The notes below the pieces were generated by a model. The model saw only the letters and a list, made by a program, of their open reading frames with translations, was not told the origin of the DNA and made no database searches. The position numbers and the translations under genes were made by a program. A DNA stretch of 64,000 nucleotides from JAGPUQ01 sp050250395 (lineage in GTDB: Bacteria > Pseudomonadota > Gammaproteobacteria > Pseudomonadales > Porticoccaceae). Positions 16,702 through 25,395 of the stretch are shown here, in pieces. The stretch's first letter is position 1, and each line of letters starts with the position of its first letter. The stretch is taken from the NCBI GenBank assembly GCA_050250395.1, contig JBFWOQ010000011.1:15233-79232 (forward strand). Direction: 5' to 3'.

Positions 16702-18059
16702 GCCGGCCCCGCACCCGGTGCCCGGCGTCGGCGGGTGCGCCGACGGGGAGCGGGCGATGCTTTCAATGCGGCGACCATTTGCTCGCGTTCGGCTTCTCCC
16801 GCGGTTTGAAACCGCGTCCACCAGGCGCCCAAACCGCCGAGATCCTCGCCACTTTGTTCGCGCAGCAGGAGGAAATCGTAGGCGGCGCGAAAGCGGGGGT
16901 GCTCCATGATCTGCCACGCACGTCTACCGCCGCGGCGCTCGAGTCGTGGCTGCAATTCCCATATTTCGCGCGCGGGCGCGGAAAAACGCCGCGGGATCGC
17001 TATGTGGCGCATCTCCCGTGTCAGCACATCGGCAGCGGATTGCTGCAACGCCAGGGTTTCCTGCGGACCGGGCGTCCGCGTCCAGGCCCCGCTGGCCGCA
17101 ACCGCGGGCCACAGCAGTGCCGCGAACAGGAAAGCGGGGGTGACACGCTGGTCGTTCTTGATGCGAATGTCGGTGTTGATCAGCGCCTGCCGGACGAACG
17201 TATCCCAGCGGCTGTCGCCGGCGATTGCCGCGGCGGTATCGGGGAACAGGTGTTGAAACAGCAGGTGCCGGGACAGGGCCTCATAGGTTGCAAGGGCGCG
17301 TCCGGTCATCAATAGCTTGAGGACCTCGTCGAACAGCCGCGCCGGCGGGATCTCCCGCAACAGGCCGTGCAGCCTGGCGAGGGGTGCGGCGGTCGCCGGG
17401 TCCAGCGCGAAATCGAGTTTGGCGACGAAGCGGGCGGCGCGCAGCATCCGCACCGGGTCTTCCCGGAAGCGGGTTGCGGGATCGCCGATGATGCGCAGGG
17501 TGCGGCTGGCGATATCCTCGATACCACCGACGAAATCCAGCAATTCGTCGCGCTGCGGGTCGTAGTAAATTGCGTTGATGGTGAAGTCGCGGCGCTCGGC
17601 GTCCTCTTCGAGTGACCCGAATACATTGTCCCGCAGCAGCATGCCGCGCTGACTGCGACGTGCCTGCTCGCTGGAGTGTGGCGTGGCATTTGGGTGCGGA
17701 CTGGCCCCGTGGGAAGCCCGAAAAGTCGTCACTTCGACCAGCTCGCGCCCGACATGGACGTGGACGATGCGGAAGCGGCGGCCGACGATGCGGGCGCGTC
17801 GAAACAGACTCTTGACCTGTTCCGGTGTCGCGCTGGTGGCGACATCGAAGTCCTTGGACGGGTGGCCCAGCAGTGTGTCCCGGATACAGCCGCCGACAAT
17901 GAATGCCTGATGCCCGGCGGCCACCAGCTTGGCCACCACTTCCCGGGCGCCGCCGCTGATCGCGGAGTGGGGGATATGGCGGCTGGCGGGGACTTTGCGG
18001 GGGATCTCGGTTGGCCTGCTGGGTTTTCGGCCGAACAATCTTTTCAACCGCTGGAGCAT
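16698..18059 (-). CDS. pcnB: Poly(A) polymerase I
   Basis: PcnB adds poly(A) tails that mark RNA for decay. The 453-residue protein has the nucleotidyltransferase motifs VGGCIRDTLLG and DFDVATSA (metal aspartates), then RRDFTINAIYYD and FREDPVRMLRAARF. The C-terminal end is rich in arginine, which helps RNA binding. ATG 18059 gives the usual start LQRLKRLFGRK. The order gluQ-pcnB-folK matches Pseudomonas and other gammaproteobacteria, which argues for PcnB over a CCA-adding enzyme. Confidence 0.93.
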   Translation of the reverse strand: MLQRLKRLFGRKPSRPTEIPRKVPASRHIPHSAISGGAREVVAKLVAAGHQAFIVGGCIRDTLLGHPSKDFDVATSATPEQVKSLFRRARIVGRRFRIVHVHVGRELVEVTTFRASHGASPHPNATPHSSEQARRSQRGMLLRDNVFGSLEEDAERRDFTINAIYYDPQRDELLDFVGGIEDIASRTLRIIGDPATRFREDPVRMLRAARFVAKLDFALDPATAAPLARLHGLLREIPPARLFDEVLKLLMTGRALATYEALSRHLLFQHLFPDTAAAIAGDSRWDTFVRQALINTDIRIKNDQRVTPAFLFAALLWPAVAASGAWTRTPGPQETLALQQSAADVLTREMRHIAIPRRFSAPAREIWELQPRLERRGGRRAWQIMEHPRFRAAYDFLLLREQSGEDLGGLGAWWTRFQTAGEAEREQMVAALKASPAPRRRTRRRRAPGAGPA

Positions 18060-18194
18060 TCCGGACGCTATCAGTTGGGCAGCGGCGATTCTAGCACAGC
18101 GCTCCCCGCGGCCCGTTCTATCGGGATGCGGTATCCATTGACAGGCTGAGCTCCGCATCTGGAGGAGGGCGCGAACGTAAACGTAAGCGCACGC

Positions 18195-18244
18195 GCAAAT
18201 GAAAGGGGGAAGCCATTGCAGGCTTCCCCCGAGATTTCATTTGC
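18195..18244 (-). terminator. Long hairpin with T-rich tail before pcnB
   Basis: On the minus strand GGGGGAAGCC pairs exactly with GGCTTCCCCC across the loop TGCAAT, followed by TTTCATTTGC. The tail also pairs with GCAAATGAAA in front of the stem, so the whole forms a 50-base imperfect palindrome with a four-base bulge. It probably ends transcripts from the gluQ side. Confidence 0.6.
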
Positions 18245-18360
18245 ACTCGGCCTCGGGCTAACCCACCCCATCAACCGACAAGCAAACCAGTACCCTTCGA
18301 TTATTATTATCTTTGTTGTTGTTATGCCGCTCTATTATTGTTGTTATGAGCGACCTTCAT
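18195..18360 (-). ncRNA. Candidate CrcZ-like small RNA
   Basis: The 372-bp gap between gluQ and pcnB has no gene. On the minus strand it contains two A-rich tracts (18332-18348 and 18300-18326), each beginning CATAACAACAA and continuing in AAC/AAT steps, the A-R-N pattern bound by Hfq and the CA motif of Crc target RNAs. A terminator-like hairpin follows at 18195-18244. In Pseudomonas the small RNA CrcZ lies just upstream of pcnB. CbrAB genes are absent here and I see no sigma-54 promoter, so the RNA is a proposal and its 5' end is a guess. Confidence 0.38.
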
Positions 18361-18431
18361 GCTACCGATGGAGGTTCCGCTTGGCAAAGGGGTTTTTAGA
18401 CCTTTTTGTCGTCTTGGTAATGCGAAAAAGT

Positions 18432-19331
18432 CTATTCGGTTATATTTTGTGGTCTTTCGTGCCATACCGCCCGCGGCGACCAGTGCTGACTCGCCCAGCG
18501 AAGCAGTTCGGCGACACTCGCGTGCGCGGCCGCCGACGGGGGCTTCTGGCCCAACCAGATCAGTGCGCGATACACATTGCCCCGAGCGTGCGCGGCATCC
18601 AGAGCGGGGGCGTGGTTCTGTTTGCTGAGTTTACGGCCTATGGAGTCCGTCATCACGGGGACATGGCCGTAGGCCGGCACGGGCAGTCCCAGTGCACGCA
18701 ACAGAAAGATCTGGCGGGGGGTGGATTCCAGCAGGTCGTTACCGCGCACCACATGCGTGATGCCCTGCGCTGCATCATCGACCGCGGTCGCGAGTTGGTA
18801 GGCGAAGAGGCCGTCGCGGCGGCGCACCACGAAGTCACCGCCCGTCCGCTCAAGATGGGTGACGGTGGAGCGGCCGCGGAGCCAGTCGGAGAAATGAACG
18901 GCCGGAGCGTCGTCGGTGCGGACTCGGATCGAATATCCGGGGTGCTCGCGGTCCGGATCGATCAGAACGCGATCACGGCAGGCACCGTCGTAGTTTCCGT
19001 CGAGGCGGCGCAGCCGCTCCCGGGTGCAATCGCAAAGAAACAGCAATCCCCTGGCGGCCAACCGCTGCAAGGCGTCGCGATACCGGGTTGCGCGCCCGCT
19101 CTGGTAGAGAATCTCGCCATCCCAGTGGAGGCCATGGGCGTCGAGTTGCCGGGCGATGCTCGCCGCGGCCCCGGGTACTTCGCGCGGTGGGTCGATGTCC
19201 TCGATACGCAGCAGCCAGCGTCCCTGGTGGGCGCGGGCGTCGAGAAAGCTGGCCAGGGCACTTGCCAGCGAGCCCAAATGCAGCGGGCCGGTGGGCGAGG
19301 GAGCGAAGCGTCCGGTGTACGCTTCTGCCAC
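18432..19331 (-). CDS. gluQ: Glutamyl-Q tRNA(Asp) synthetase
   Basis: A 299-residue paralogue of the catalytic core of glutamyl-tRNA synthetase that glutamylates queuosine in tRNA(Asp). It has FAPSPTGPLHLGSLA, the class I signature, and KLSKQN, the second signature. The zinc site appears as FLCDCTRERL with a later GNYDGAC. The anticodon-binding domain is missing, as expected. GTG 19331 is chosen because the conserved YTGRFAPSP follows within five residues. It lies just after dksA and is probably cotranscribed with it. Confidence 0.93.
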   Translation of the reverse strand: MAEAYTGRFAPSPTGPLHLGSLASALASFLDARAHQGRWLLRIEDIDPPREVPGAAASIARQLDAHGLHWDGEILYQSGRATRYRDALQRLAARGLLFLCDCTRERLRRLDGNYDGACRDRVLIDPDREHPGYSIRVRTDDAPAVHFSDWLRGRSTVTHLERTGGDFVVRRRDGLFAYQLATAVDDAAQGITHVVRGNDLLESTPRQIFLLRALGLPVPAYGHVPVMTDSIGRKLSKQNHAPALDAAHARGNVYRALIWLGQKPPSAAAHASVAELLRWASQHWSPRAVWHERPQNITE

Positions 19332-19354
19332 GGTAACGGCGAGTTGGCCCGGAA

Positions 19355-19804
19355 TCAGCCGCCGACGGTTTGCCGTTCGCGGATTTCGTCGAGCGTTTTG
19401 CAGTCGACGCAAAGGGTGGCGGTGGGGCGCGCCTCCAGGCGGCGAATGCCGATCTCGACACCACATTGTTCGCAGTAGCCGTAGTCGTTGGCGTCGATCA
19501 TTTCGATGGTCTTGTCGATTTTCTTGATCAGTTTGCGCTCGCGGTCACGGGTGCGCAGCTCCAGGCTGAATTCTTCTTCCTGGGTGGCGCGATCGGCAGG
19601 GTCCGGAAAATTGGCCGCGTCATCCTTCATGTGACTGACGGTGCGATCGACTTCGGTCATCAGATCCTGCTTCCAGTCCAGCAACAGTTTCCGGAAGTGT
19701 TCGCGCTGATGGTCGCTCATGTATTCCTCGCCCCGCTTCTCCTTGTAGGGCTCGAAATTCCGCAGCAATACGGAAGATTTCTCGGTTGCTTTCTTCTTGG
19801 CCAT
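19355..19804 (-). CDS. dksA: RNA polymerase-binding transcription factor DksA
   Basis: DksA binds in the RNA polymerase secondary channel and works with ppGpp in the stringent response. The 149-residue protein has a long coiled coil with DPADRATQEEEFSLELR at the tip, where the acidic DxxDxA motif is intact, and a four-cysteine zinc finger (CEQCG and CVDCK). It is first in the dksA-gluQ unit. Confidence 0.96.
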   Translation of the reverse strand: MAKKKATEKSSVLLRNFEPYKEKRGEEYMSDHQREHFRKLLLDWKQDLMTEVDRTVSHMKDDAANFPDPADRATQEEEFSLELRTRDRERKLIKKIDKTIEMIDANDYGYCEQCGVEIGIRRLEARPTATLCVDCKTLDEIRERQTVGG

Positions 19805-19839
19805 TTGCGATTCCGGGGGGGATCCGACGGGAAGGCGCG

Positions 19840-19868
19840 TTTATAGGGCCGGTCGGGGTTTTTTTCAA
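19840..19868 (-). promoter_or_regulatory. Sigma-70-type promoter for dksA-gluQ
   Basis: On the minus strand TTGAAA (19868-19863) and TATAAA (19845-19840) are separated by 17 bases, a near-consensus pair 36 bases before the dksA start. Confidence 0.62.
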
Positions 19869-19956
19869 CCCTGTCGGTGGGAATCTCCGGTTCGCCGATC
19901 TCCGGGGGTCGGGCGGGTTTAGCATAGAATCGCGGCGCTGACGGGGAGCGTAGACG

Positions 19957-21132
19957 ATGGAAAAGGGGCGACACAGATGGGCGCGACGGGTGGCCTCCAT
20001 GACCTCGTTCAAGGTGGTCGACTTCCTGGAGGCTGCCGAGCGGATGCAGGCGATGGGCCGCGATATCGTGCGCCTGGAAGCGGGCCAGCCGGCATTTCCC
20101 ACGCCGCTCCCCATTGCCGAGGCGGCGCGCCAGGCCTTGGCCGACGAAAAAACCCGTTACACCCCTGCCCTGGGCATTGCACCGCTGCGGGAGGCGATTG
20201 CGGCCTTCTACGCCGAGCGCCATGGCGTGACGGTGGCGCCGGCACGCATCGCAGTCACCACCGGGAGCAGCGCCGCGCTGGGGTTGATCTGCGATCTACT
20301 GATCGAACCGGGCGACGGCTTTCTGCTGACCGACCCGGGTTATCCCTGCAACGCCAATTTTGTCCGTCGTGCCGGTGGCGAACCCCAGTGGGTGCCGGTG
20401 GCGGCGGTCGAGCGCTACCAGCTCACTGCCGCGGCGCTGGCGGCGCACTGGCGTCCCAACACCGTCGGTGCGCTGGTGGCCTCGCCGAGCAATCCCACCG
20501 GTGACATCATCGCGCGCGATCAATTGGCCGCGCTGCACGCCGCCACCCGAGCGCGCGGTGGCGCCCTGGTGGTGGACGAGATCTACCACGGACTGATCTA
20601 CGACGAGCCCGAGACCTCGATCCTGGCATTCACCGACGACGCCTTCGTGGTCAACAGTTTCTCCAAGTACTTCGGCATGACGGGCTGGCGCCTGGGCTGG
20701 GCGGTGCTGCCCGAAGCGGCTATCGAGCCGGTCAACGTGATGGCGCAGAATTTCTACATCTCGCCGCCCAGTATCGCGCAACATGCCGCGCTGGCCGCCT
20801 TCCAGCCGGCCGTGATCGAGGAGCTCGAAGGGCGCCGCGAAGAATTCCGGCGCCGCCGGGATTATCTGGTGCCAGCGCTGCGGGAACTGGGCTTCGACAT
20901 CCCTTTTGTACCTGCCGGAGCTTTCTACATTTATGCAGGGATTGCGGGTCTGGCCGACGACAGCGAGGCCTTTTGCTGGGACATGCTGGAGCGCGCCGGG
21001 GTAGCCGTTACCCCCGGGACCGACTTCGGCGCTTATCTGGCCCGCCAGCGGGTGCGATTCTCCTATACCGAGCCGCTGGAGCGCCTTGAGCTCGCGGTCA
21101 ACCGCCTGCGCGCGGCGCTCGCGGCGCGATGA
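19957..21132 (+). CDS. Class I/II PLP aminotransferase
   Basis: A 391-residue aspartate-aminotransferase-like enzyme. The PLP lysine lies in NSFSKYFGMTGWRLGW. Other family marks are SPSNPTGDI, VVDEIYHGLIYD and a final RVRFSYTEPLERLE with the substrate-carboxylate arginine. It probably transaminates an amino acid with 2-oxoglutarate; the substrate is not clear. GGGAG precedes ATG 19957. Its last codons overlap the start of sfsA by four bases, so the two are coupled. Confidence 0.87.
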   Translation: MEKGRHRWARRVASMTSFKVVDFLEAAERMQAMGRDIVRLEAGQPAFPTPLPIAEAARQALADEKTRYTPALGIAPLREAIAAFYAERHGVTVAPARIAVTTGSSAALGLICDLLIEPGDGFLLTDPGYPCNANFVRRAGGEPQWVPVAAVERYQLTAAALAAHWRPNTVGALVASPSNPTGDIIARDQLAALHAATRARGGALVVDEIYHGLIYDEPETSILAFTDDAFVVNSFSKYFGMTGWRLGWAVLPEAAIEPVNVMAQNFYISPPSIAQHAALAAFQPAVIEELEGRREEFRRRRDYLVPALRELGFDIPFVPAGAFYIYAGIAGLADDSEAFCWDMLERAGVAVTPGTDFGAYLARQRVRFSYTEPLERLELAVNRLRAALAAR

Positions 21133-21836
21133 AGTTCGCCCCACCGCTGGCGCGGGGCGTCTTCCTGCGCCGCTACCAACGATTTTTTGCCGATGTCGGC
21201 TTACCGGATGGCGAGGTGCTGACGCTGCACTGCGCCAACACGGGATCCATGCGCAATTGTCAGGTCGGCGGCGCTCCCTGTTGGTTTTCCCGCACGGCCG
21301 ATCCGCGCCGCAAGCTGCCCGGCACCCTGGAGATCGTCACCACCGGCGACGGCCGGCTGGCGGGGGTCAACACCGGGAGTGCCAATCATTTGGTCGCGGA
21401 GGCCATTGCGGCGGGTCGCATCGAGGCACTGCGGGGTTACGCAGGCGTTCGGCGCGAGGTGCGCTATGGCGAGGAAAACAGTCGCATCGACTTTCTGCTC
21501 CAAGGCAGGGGCGCACCCTGCTATGTGGAGGTCAAGAGCGTCACTCTGTCATTGGGCGATGGCCGCGCCGCGTTTCCCGATACGGTTACCCGTCGTGGTG
21601 CCAAGCACCTGCGCGAGCTCGAAGCCATGGTCGCCGGAGGTGCGCGCGCGGTGCTGCTGTTTTGCGTCCAGTTGAGCGATATCCATGTCGTGGTGCCGGC
21701 CGCGGACCTTGATCCCGACTACGCACGGGCGTTGCGCCGGGCGCGGCGCCAGGGCGTCGAGGTACTGGCGTGGGGTTGCCGACTGGGACCCGAGGAGATC
21801 GCTCTGGCGCGTGAACTGGAATTTCGCGAAGAGTAG
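21129..21836 (+). CDS. sfsA: SfsA family DNA-binding/sugar-fermentation-stimulation protein
   Basis: A 235-residue SfsA protein of normal length. Family marks are CANTGSMRNC, VNTGSANHLVAEA, YVEVKSVTL and the late VLLFCVQLSD. In E. coli SfsA was reported as a regulator of maltose metabolism; the fold contains an OB-like N-domain and a nuclease-like domain with the VEVKS motif, so a nuclease role is possible. It is coupled to the aminotransferase by a four-base overlap. Confidence 0.92.
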   Translation: MKFAPPLARGVFLRRYQRFFADVGLPDGEVLTLHCANTGSMRNCQVGGAPCWFSRTADPRRKLPGTLEIVTTGDGRLAGVNTGSANHLVAEAIAAGRIEALRGYAGVRREVRYGEENSRIDFLLQGRGAPCYVEVKSVTLSLGDGRAAFPDTVTRRGAKHLRELEAMVAGGARAVLLFCVQLSDIHVVVPAADLDPDYARALRRARRQGVEVLAWGCRLGPEEIALARELEFREE

Positions 21837-21853
21837 CGATGCGCGGCGCGCGC

Positions 21854-21882
21854 CAAAAAAACGCCCCGCTGGAGCGGGGCGC
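21854..21882 (-). terminator. Rho-independent terminator of the SnoaL gene
   Basis: GCCCCGCT and AGCGGGGC pair across a two-base loop; on the minus strand a run of seven T follows. It lies 20 bases after the stop of the minus-strand gene at 21902, and may also stop sfsA transcripts. Confidence 0.8.
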
Positions 21883-21901
21883 GGGCAGCGCCTGTCTGGG
21901 C

Positions 21902-22291
21902 TTACATCTTGCCGTCGATTTCGACCACGCGGGCCTTGAATTTCCAGGCGCCATTGATCTTGGCGAGGACGTCCAGGTAGCGGCCGGAATTCACCACGCT
22001 GACTTTGTCGCCGGTATCCACCAGGATCAGATAGGCGTCGTGGGTGGCGCTGTCGCCGTTGACCTCGACGATGGCGTCGGTAGTGCAGTGCTTGACCTTC
22101 ATGGTCGGAATCATCTTCTTGGCGAAGGCCAGCAGCGCCTCGCGGCCGGCGGCCAGCTGTTTGCCCCCCATGGCAAAGGTGCCGTCGGCGGCGAAGGTGT
22201 CGACCCAGGCTTCGGGATCGCGGTAGTCGAAGGCGCGGTTGTATTTGGCAACCAGTTGGCGGATTTCCAGGTTATCGGCGACAGTGTTCAT
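21902..22291 (-). CDS. SnoaL-like/NTF2-fold protein
   Basis: A 129-residue protein of the SnoaL type, with IRQLVAKYNRAFDYRDPEAWVDTF at the start (seen in pieces) and GAWKFKARVVEID at the end. The DPEAWVDTFAADG pattern is typical of the SnoaL_4 group, found near steroid and aromatic degradation genes and often of unknown activity. GAGGAAA precedes ATG 22291. It has its own terminator, so it is probably a single-gene unit. Confidence 0.8.
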   Translation of the reverse strand: MNTVADNLEIRQLVAKYNRAFDYRDPEAWVDTFAADGTFAMGGKQLAAGREALLAFAKKMIPTMKVKHCTTDAIVEVNGDSATHDAYLILVDTGDKVSVVNSGRYLDVLAKINGAWKFKARVVEIDGKM

Positions 22292-22356
22292 GGCAGTTTC
22301 CTCGTCGGTAGCGAATACGGGGTCACGGCTGCGGCCCCGGGGCAAAAAGTGCGCTG

Positions 22357-22728
22357 TTAGCGTAGCGTGGTGGCGCGGTCGGGCGCCACCACCCCGGGTG
22401 CGCCCCGCCCGACAGCATCCAGCATCAGATCGCCGTCGAGGATCCGCACGGGGATCGACTCCAGATATCGTCCGGCGCAGGGTCCGGCGACACAGTGGCC
22501 GGTGGCGATGTCGAACAGGGCACCGTGCACCTGGCAGTGAATATGGCGGCTTTCGCGGTCCAGAAAGCGGTCGGGCAGCCAGTTGAGCTCGAACCCGGCA
22601 TGAGGGCAGCGGTTGCGATAAACCACCACGCCGGCGGCGGTCCGCACCGCAAACAGTCGTACATCGTCCCGCGGATTCAGTGCGCGTGCGCCGCCCGTGG
22701 GAATGTCATCGACGCGGCAAAGAAAAAT
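22357..22728 (-). CDS. Rieske [2Fe-2S] protein with probable ATT start
   Basis: The iron-sulfur ligands are complete: RCPHAGFEL and, 16 residues on, CQVHGALFD, the C-x-H...C-x2-H Rieske motif. It would be a small soluble ferredoxin-like electron carrier or oxygenase partner. The frame is open to the htpX stop and its conserved start FLCRVDDIP lies upstream of any ATG, GTG or TTG. The only plausible initiator is ATT at 22728, 12 bases after htpX, giving 123 residues; GTG 22647 would cut off the first 27. Coupling to htpX is likely. Confidence 0.8.
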   Translation of the reverse strand: MFLCRVDDIPTGGARALNPRDDVRLFAVRTAAGVVVYRNRCPHAGFELNWLPDRFLDRESRHIHCQVHGALFDIATGHCVAGPCAGRYLESIPVRILDGDLMLDAVGRGAPGVVAPDRATTLR

Positions 22729-22740
22729 GACACGGACTCG

Positions 22741-23634
22741 TCAGACGCCGCGCCGCAGCGCTTCGATGCGCTCCTCCAGCGGGGGATGCGTCATGAACAG
22801 CCGCGACGCGTGCTTTTTCCAGCCGCTCGAGATGCCCAGCGCCGTCAAGGTGTCGGGCAGCTGGTTTGGAACATGCGCCTCGGTCTCGGCGCGCAGGCGC
22901 TGCAGCGCGGAGATCATGGCGCCCCGAGTCGCGAACCGGGCGCCGGCGGCGTCGGCGCGATATTCGCGCCAGCGCGAGAACGCCATCACGATCATGCTGG
23001 CGAGCACCCCGAGCACGATCTGCAAGACCATGACGATGGCGAAATAGCCGACGCCCTGACCGCGTTCATTCTTGAATACCACGCGGTCGATGACCGTGCC
23101 GATGATGCGCGCCAGGAACATGACGAAGGTGTTCACAACCCCCTGGATCAGCGCCAGGGTGACCATGTCGCCGTTGGCGACATGGCCGATTTCATGGGCC
23201 AGCACGGCTCGGGCTTCGTCGCGGCTGAAACGCTGTAACAACCCTTCGCTGACCGCGACCAGGGCCTTGTTCTTGTTCCAGCCGGTGGCGAAGGCATTGG
23301 ATTGCTGCGCGGGAAATATCCCCACTTCAGGCATGCCGATGTCGGCTTTCCTGGCCAGTTCGGCTACGGTTTCCACCAGCCAGCGCTCATCGGCCGTGGC
23401 CGGTTGCGCGATGAGACGGGTGTGGGTGCCCATCTTGGCCATGGTTTTCGACAGCAGCAGGGATACGAACGACCCCACGAACCCGAACAGGCCACAGAGG
23501 ATGAGCAAACCGGTCAGGTTGGTCCCGACACCCTGGGTCGCCAGGTATTGTTCGAGGCCGAGCGCCTTTACGATGATGCCGACCAGCGCCAGTACGGCGA
23601 TGTTGGTTGCCAAAAAGAGGAAGATTCTTTGCAC
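22741..23634 (-). CDS. htpX: Membrane protease HtpX
   Basis: HtpX is an inner-membrane zinc metalloprotease that degrades misfolded membrane proteins. The 297-residue protein has two N-terminal helices, the zinc motif VLAHEIGHVANGD near residue 140, two further helices and the third-ligand region SRWREYRADAAGA. It ends THPPLEERIEAL, as usual. The start is GTG 23634 with AGGAG seven bases ahead. A Rieske gene follows closely. Confidence 0.95.
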   Translation of the reverse strand: MQRIFLFLATNIAVLALVGIIVKALGLEQYLATQGVGTNLTGLLILCGLFGFVGSFVSLLLSKTMAKMGTHTRLIAQPATADERWLVETVAELARKADIGMPEVGIFPAQQSNAFATGWNKNKALVAVSEGLLQRFSRDEARAVLAHEIGHVANGDMVTLALIQGVVNTFVMFLARIIGTVIDRVVFKNERGQGVGYFAIVMVLQIVLGVLASMIVMAFSRWREYRADAAGARFATRGAMISALQRLRAETEAHVPNQLPDTLTALGISSGWKKHASRLFMTHPPLEERIEALRRGV

Positions 23635-23860
23635 TTGATTTCTCCTGGTCGCGTGGTGTTGACTGCGATTCGCCGATTAGATGGGTGTCAACGGCGAAAA
23701 TTCAATGACGTACACCTGAGGTTTCACGACACAAGCTTGGCGTAGAAGTGCCGACGGGGGAAGTGCGAATGGAACCAGCCGGCGCGCCGTTGCGCGATCA
23801 CTCCGGGCAATCCCACGCAGGCAAATTCTCTTGCGGTGCCGCCGATACCCCAGATGGCCA

Positions 23861-24319
23861 ATGGTGATGGTCCGGCGTTTCTGGCCGATGTTTCTGATCG
23901 GGACGCTGCTGTCCTCCTGCGCGCTGTGGCGACCGGCTCCGGTGGCGGCGCCGGAAGTCCATTTGGCCGACCTGCGATTCGTCGATCGACCCGGGAGTGG
24001 CCCGCGTTATCTGATGACCGTGCGCATCGTCAATCCGGCGGATCGTGAGCTCGCGATAGCCGCGCTGTCGTGTCGCCTGCGGATCAAGGGAGTCCCCGTC
24101 GTGGAAGGTTTTGCGGGGGCCTTGCACAGCTTGCCGCCGGGGTCGGCGCTGCGGGTGGAAATAGAAGCGCGCACCCATAAGCTCGACTGGTTGAAACTGA
24201 CCGGGCGACGGACCGACGGCACGCGACCGGATTATGTGCTCGAAGTACGTCTGCGGCGGCCCTGGACGCTGATTCCGCTGACGCTGCGCGATACCGGCGC
24301 GCTGCCCCTGGAGGATTGA
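23861..24319 (+). CDS. LEA14-like lipoprotein
   Basis: A 152-residue exported protein. A lipobox LLSSC near residue 19 follows a hydrophobic segment, so it should be lipid-anchored. The rest (VHLADLRFVDRPG, RYLMTVRIVNPADREL, LPPGSALRVEIEA) matches the LEA-type-2/WHy beta-sandwich, thought to bind or stabilise other proteins or lipids. ATG 23861 or the ATG two codons on both give a normal signal. slyX begins two bases after its stop. Confidence 0.75.
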   Translation: MVMVRRFWPMFLIGTLLSSCALWRPAPVAAPEVHLADLRFVDRPGSGPRYLMTVRIVNPADRELAIAALSCRLRIKGVPVVEGFAGALHSLPPGSALRVEIEARTHKLDWLKLTGRRTDGTRPDYVLEVRLRRPWTLIPLTLRDTGALPLED

Positions 24320-24321
24320 CT

Positions 24322-24528
24322 GTGGACGATCTTGAACGCATCGCCGAACTGGAGGTGCGCCTCGCCTTTCAGGAAGACACGCTCAAAGCCCTGGATGCCG
24401 CCATCTATGGTCAGCAGTGCCGCATCGACGCACTGGAACAGGTGTGCGCGCGCCTCGCCGCGCGACTGTGCAACGCGGAGGAGGGCGGTCCCGACCCGGG
24501 TGCCGATCCGCGGCCCCCCCATTATTGA
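24322..24528 (+). CDS. slyX: SlyX family protein
   Basis: A 68-residue coiled-coil protein with the SlyX pattern DLERIAELEVRLAFQEDTL, followed by a second heptad stretch and a proline-rich end (PDPGADPRPPHY). Its role is unknown. The start is GTG 24322, almost joined to the LEA14-like gene. Confidence 0.85.
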   Translation: MDDLERIAELEVRLAFQEDTLKALDAAIYGQQCRIDALEQVCARLAARLCNAEEGGPDPGADPRPPHY

Positions 24529-24575
24529 CCTTCCTGTCTGTTACGGATCCTGCATCGGCCGGAATCGATGCTCCC

Positions 24576-25370
24576 ATGGAGTGCGGACTCGCAGTATCCG
24601 CACTGCCCGGCGACGCCCTGGATAGATATCATGGGTATTTCGAACCACGCGGTGCGGCGATCTTGAACCTTTCCAGCGCCCGACTCACGGGGCACGATCT
24701 GAATTGCCTTGCGGTGTGGGATCGCGCGAGCGACCGCTGTCACCTCCATCCCGATGTCATCGACCCGCTGCGCGAGCTCTGCGGTCGGGCGGCAGCCGCC
24801 GGTCTGGAATTGCGGGTGGCCAGCGGCTTTCGTTCGTTCGCGCGGCAGCTGGCGATCTGGAATGCCAAGGCGCGCGGGGAGCGGCCGGTCCTCGACGATC
24901 GGGGTCGGCGGCGCGATCTGCGCGCACTCGGCGACCGCGAGCGGATGTACGCCATTCTGCGCTGGTCGGCCCTGCCCGGCGCCTCGCGCCATCACTGGGG
25001 CACCGACATCGATGTCTGGGACGCGAACGCGGTCGCCGCCGACTATCCTTTGCAATTGGTGGCAGGGGAATACGCACCCGGCGGGCCGTTTTTTGCCTTG
25101 CACGTCTGGCTGACGCGCGAGCTCGGCGCCGGGACGGCATTCTTCCGACCTTACGCGACGGATACCGGCGGGGTGGCGCCCGAGCCCTGGCATCTAAGCT
25201 TTGCCCCGGTCGCACGGGAGTTCGAGGCACGGTTGTCGCCGCAACTGCTGCGCGACACAATCGAAGCCGCCGACATCGAGCTGAAGACAGTGATTCTCGA
25301 GGATCTGGATACCATCTTTGCGCGCTTCGTCCAGGGTGCCCGTTGCATACCGTCGGGTGATGCGAGATAG
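24576..25370 (+). CDS. M15 family D-alanyl-D-alanine carboxypeptidase (VanY-like)
   Basis: A 264-residue zinc peptidase that trims peptidoglycan stem peptides. The metal and catalytic motifs are visible: ASGFRSFARQ near residue 90, SRHHWGTDIDVWD with the H-x6-D zinc ligands near 137, and PEPWHLSF with the catalytic Glu and third His ligand. No clear signal peptide is seen from ATG 24576; it may act on recycled cytoplasmic peptides or the start may lie elsewhere. It stands between slyX and cysE. Confidence 0.82.
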   Translation: MECGLAVSALPGDALDRYHGYFEPRGAAILNLSSARLTGHDLNCLAVWDRASDRCHLHPDVIDPLRELCGRAAAAGLELRVASGFRSFARQLAIWNAKARGERPVLDDRGRRRDLRALGDRERMYAILRWSALPGASRHHWGTDIDVWDANAVAADYPLQLVAGEYAPGGPFFALHVWLTRELGAGTAFFRPYATDTGGVAPEPWHLSFAPVAREFEARLSPQLLRDTIEAADIELKTVILEDLDTIFARFVQGARCIPSGDAR

Positions 25371-25395
25371 TCCGGACCCGCAACCGGGGGTGTCG

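Noticed and set aside
18060..18431. Sigma-54 promoter or cbrAB remnants beside the candidate small RNA
   Set aside because: No TGGCAC-N5-TTGC element on the minus strand and no coding remnant of a sensor kinase or regulator.
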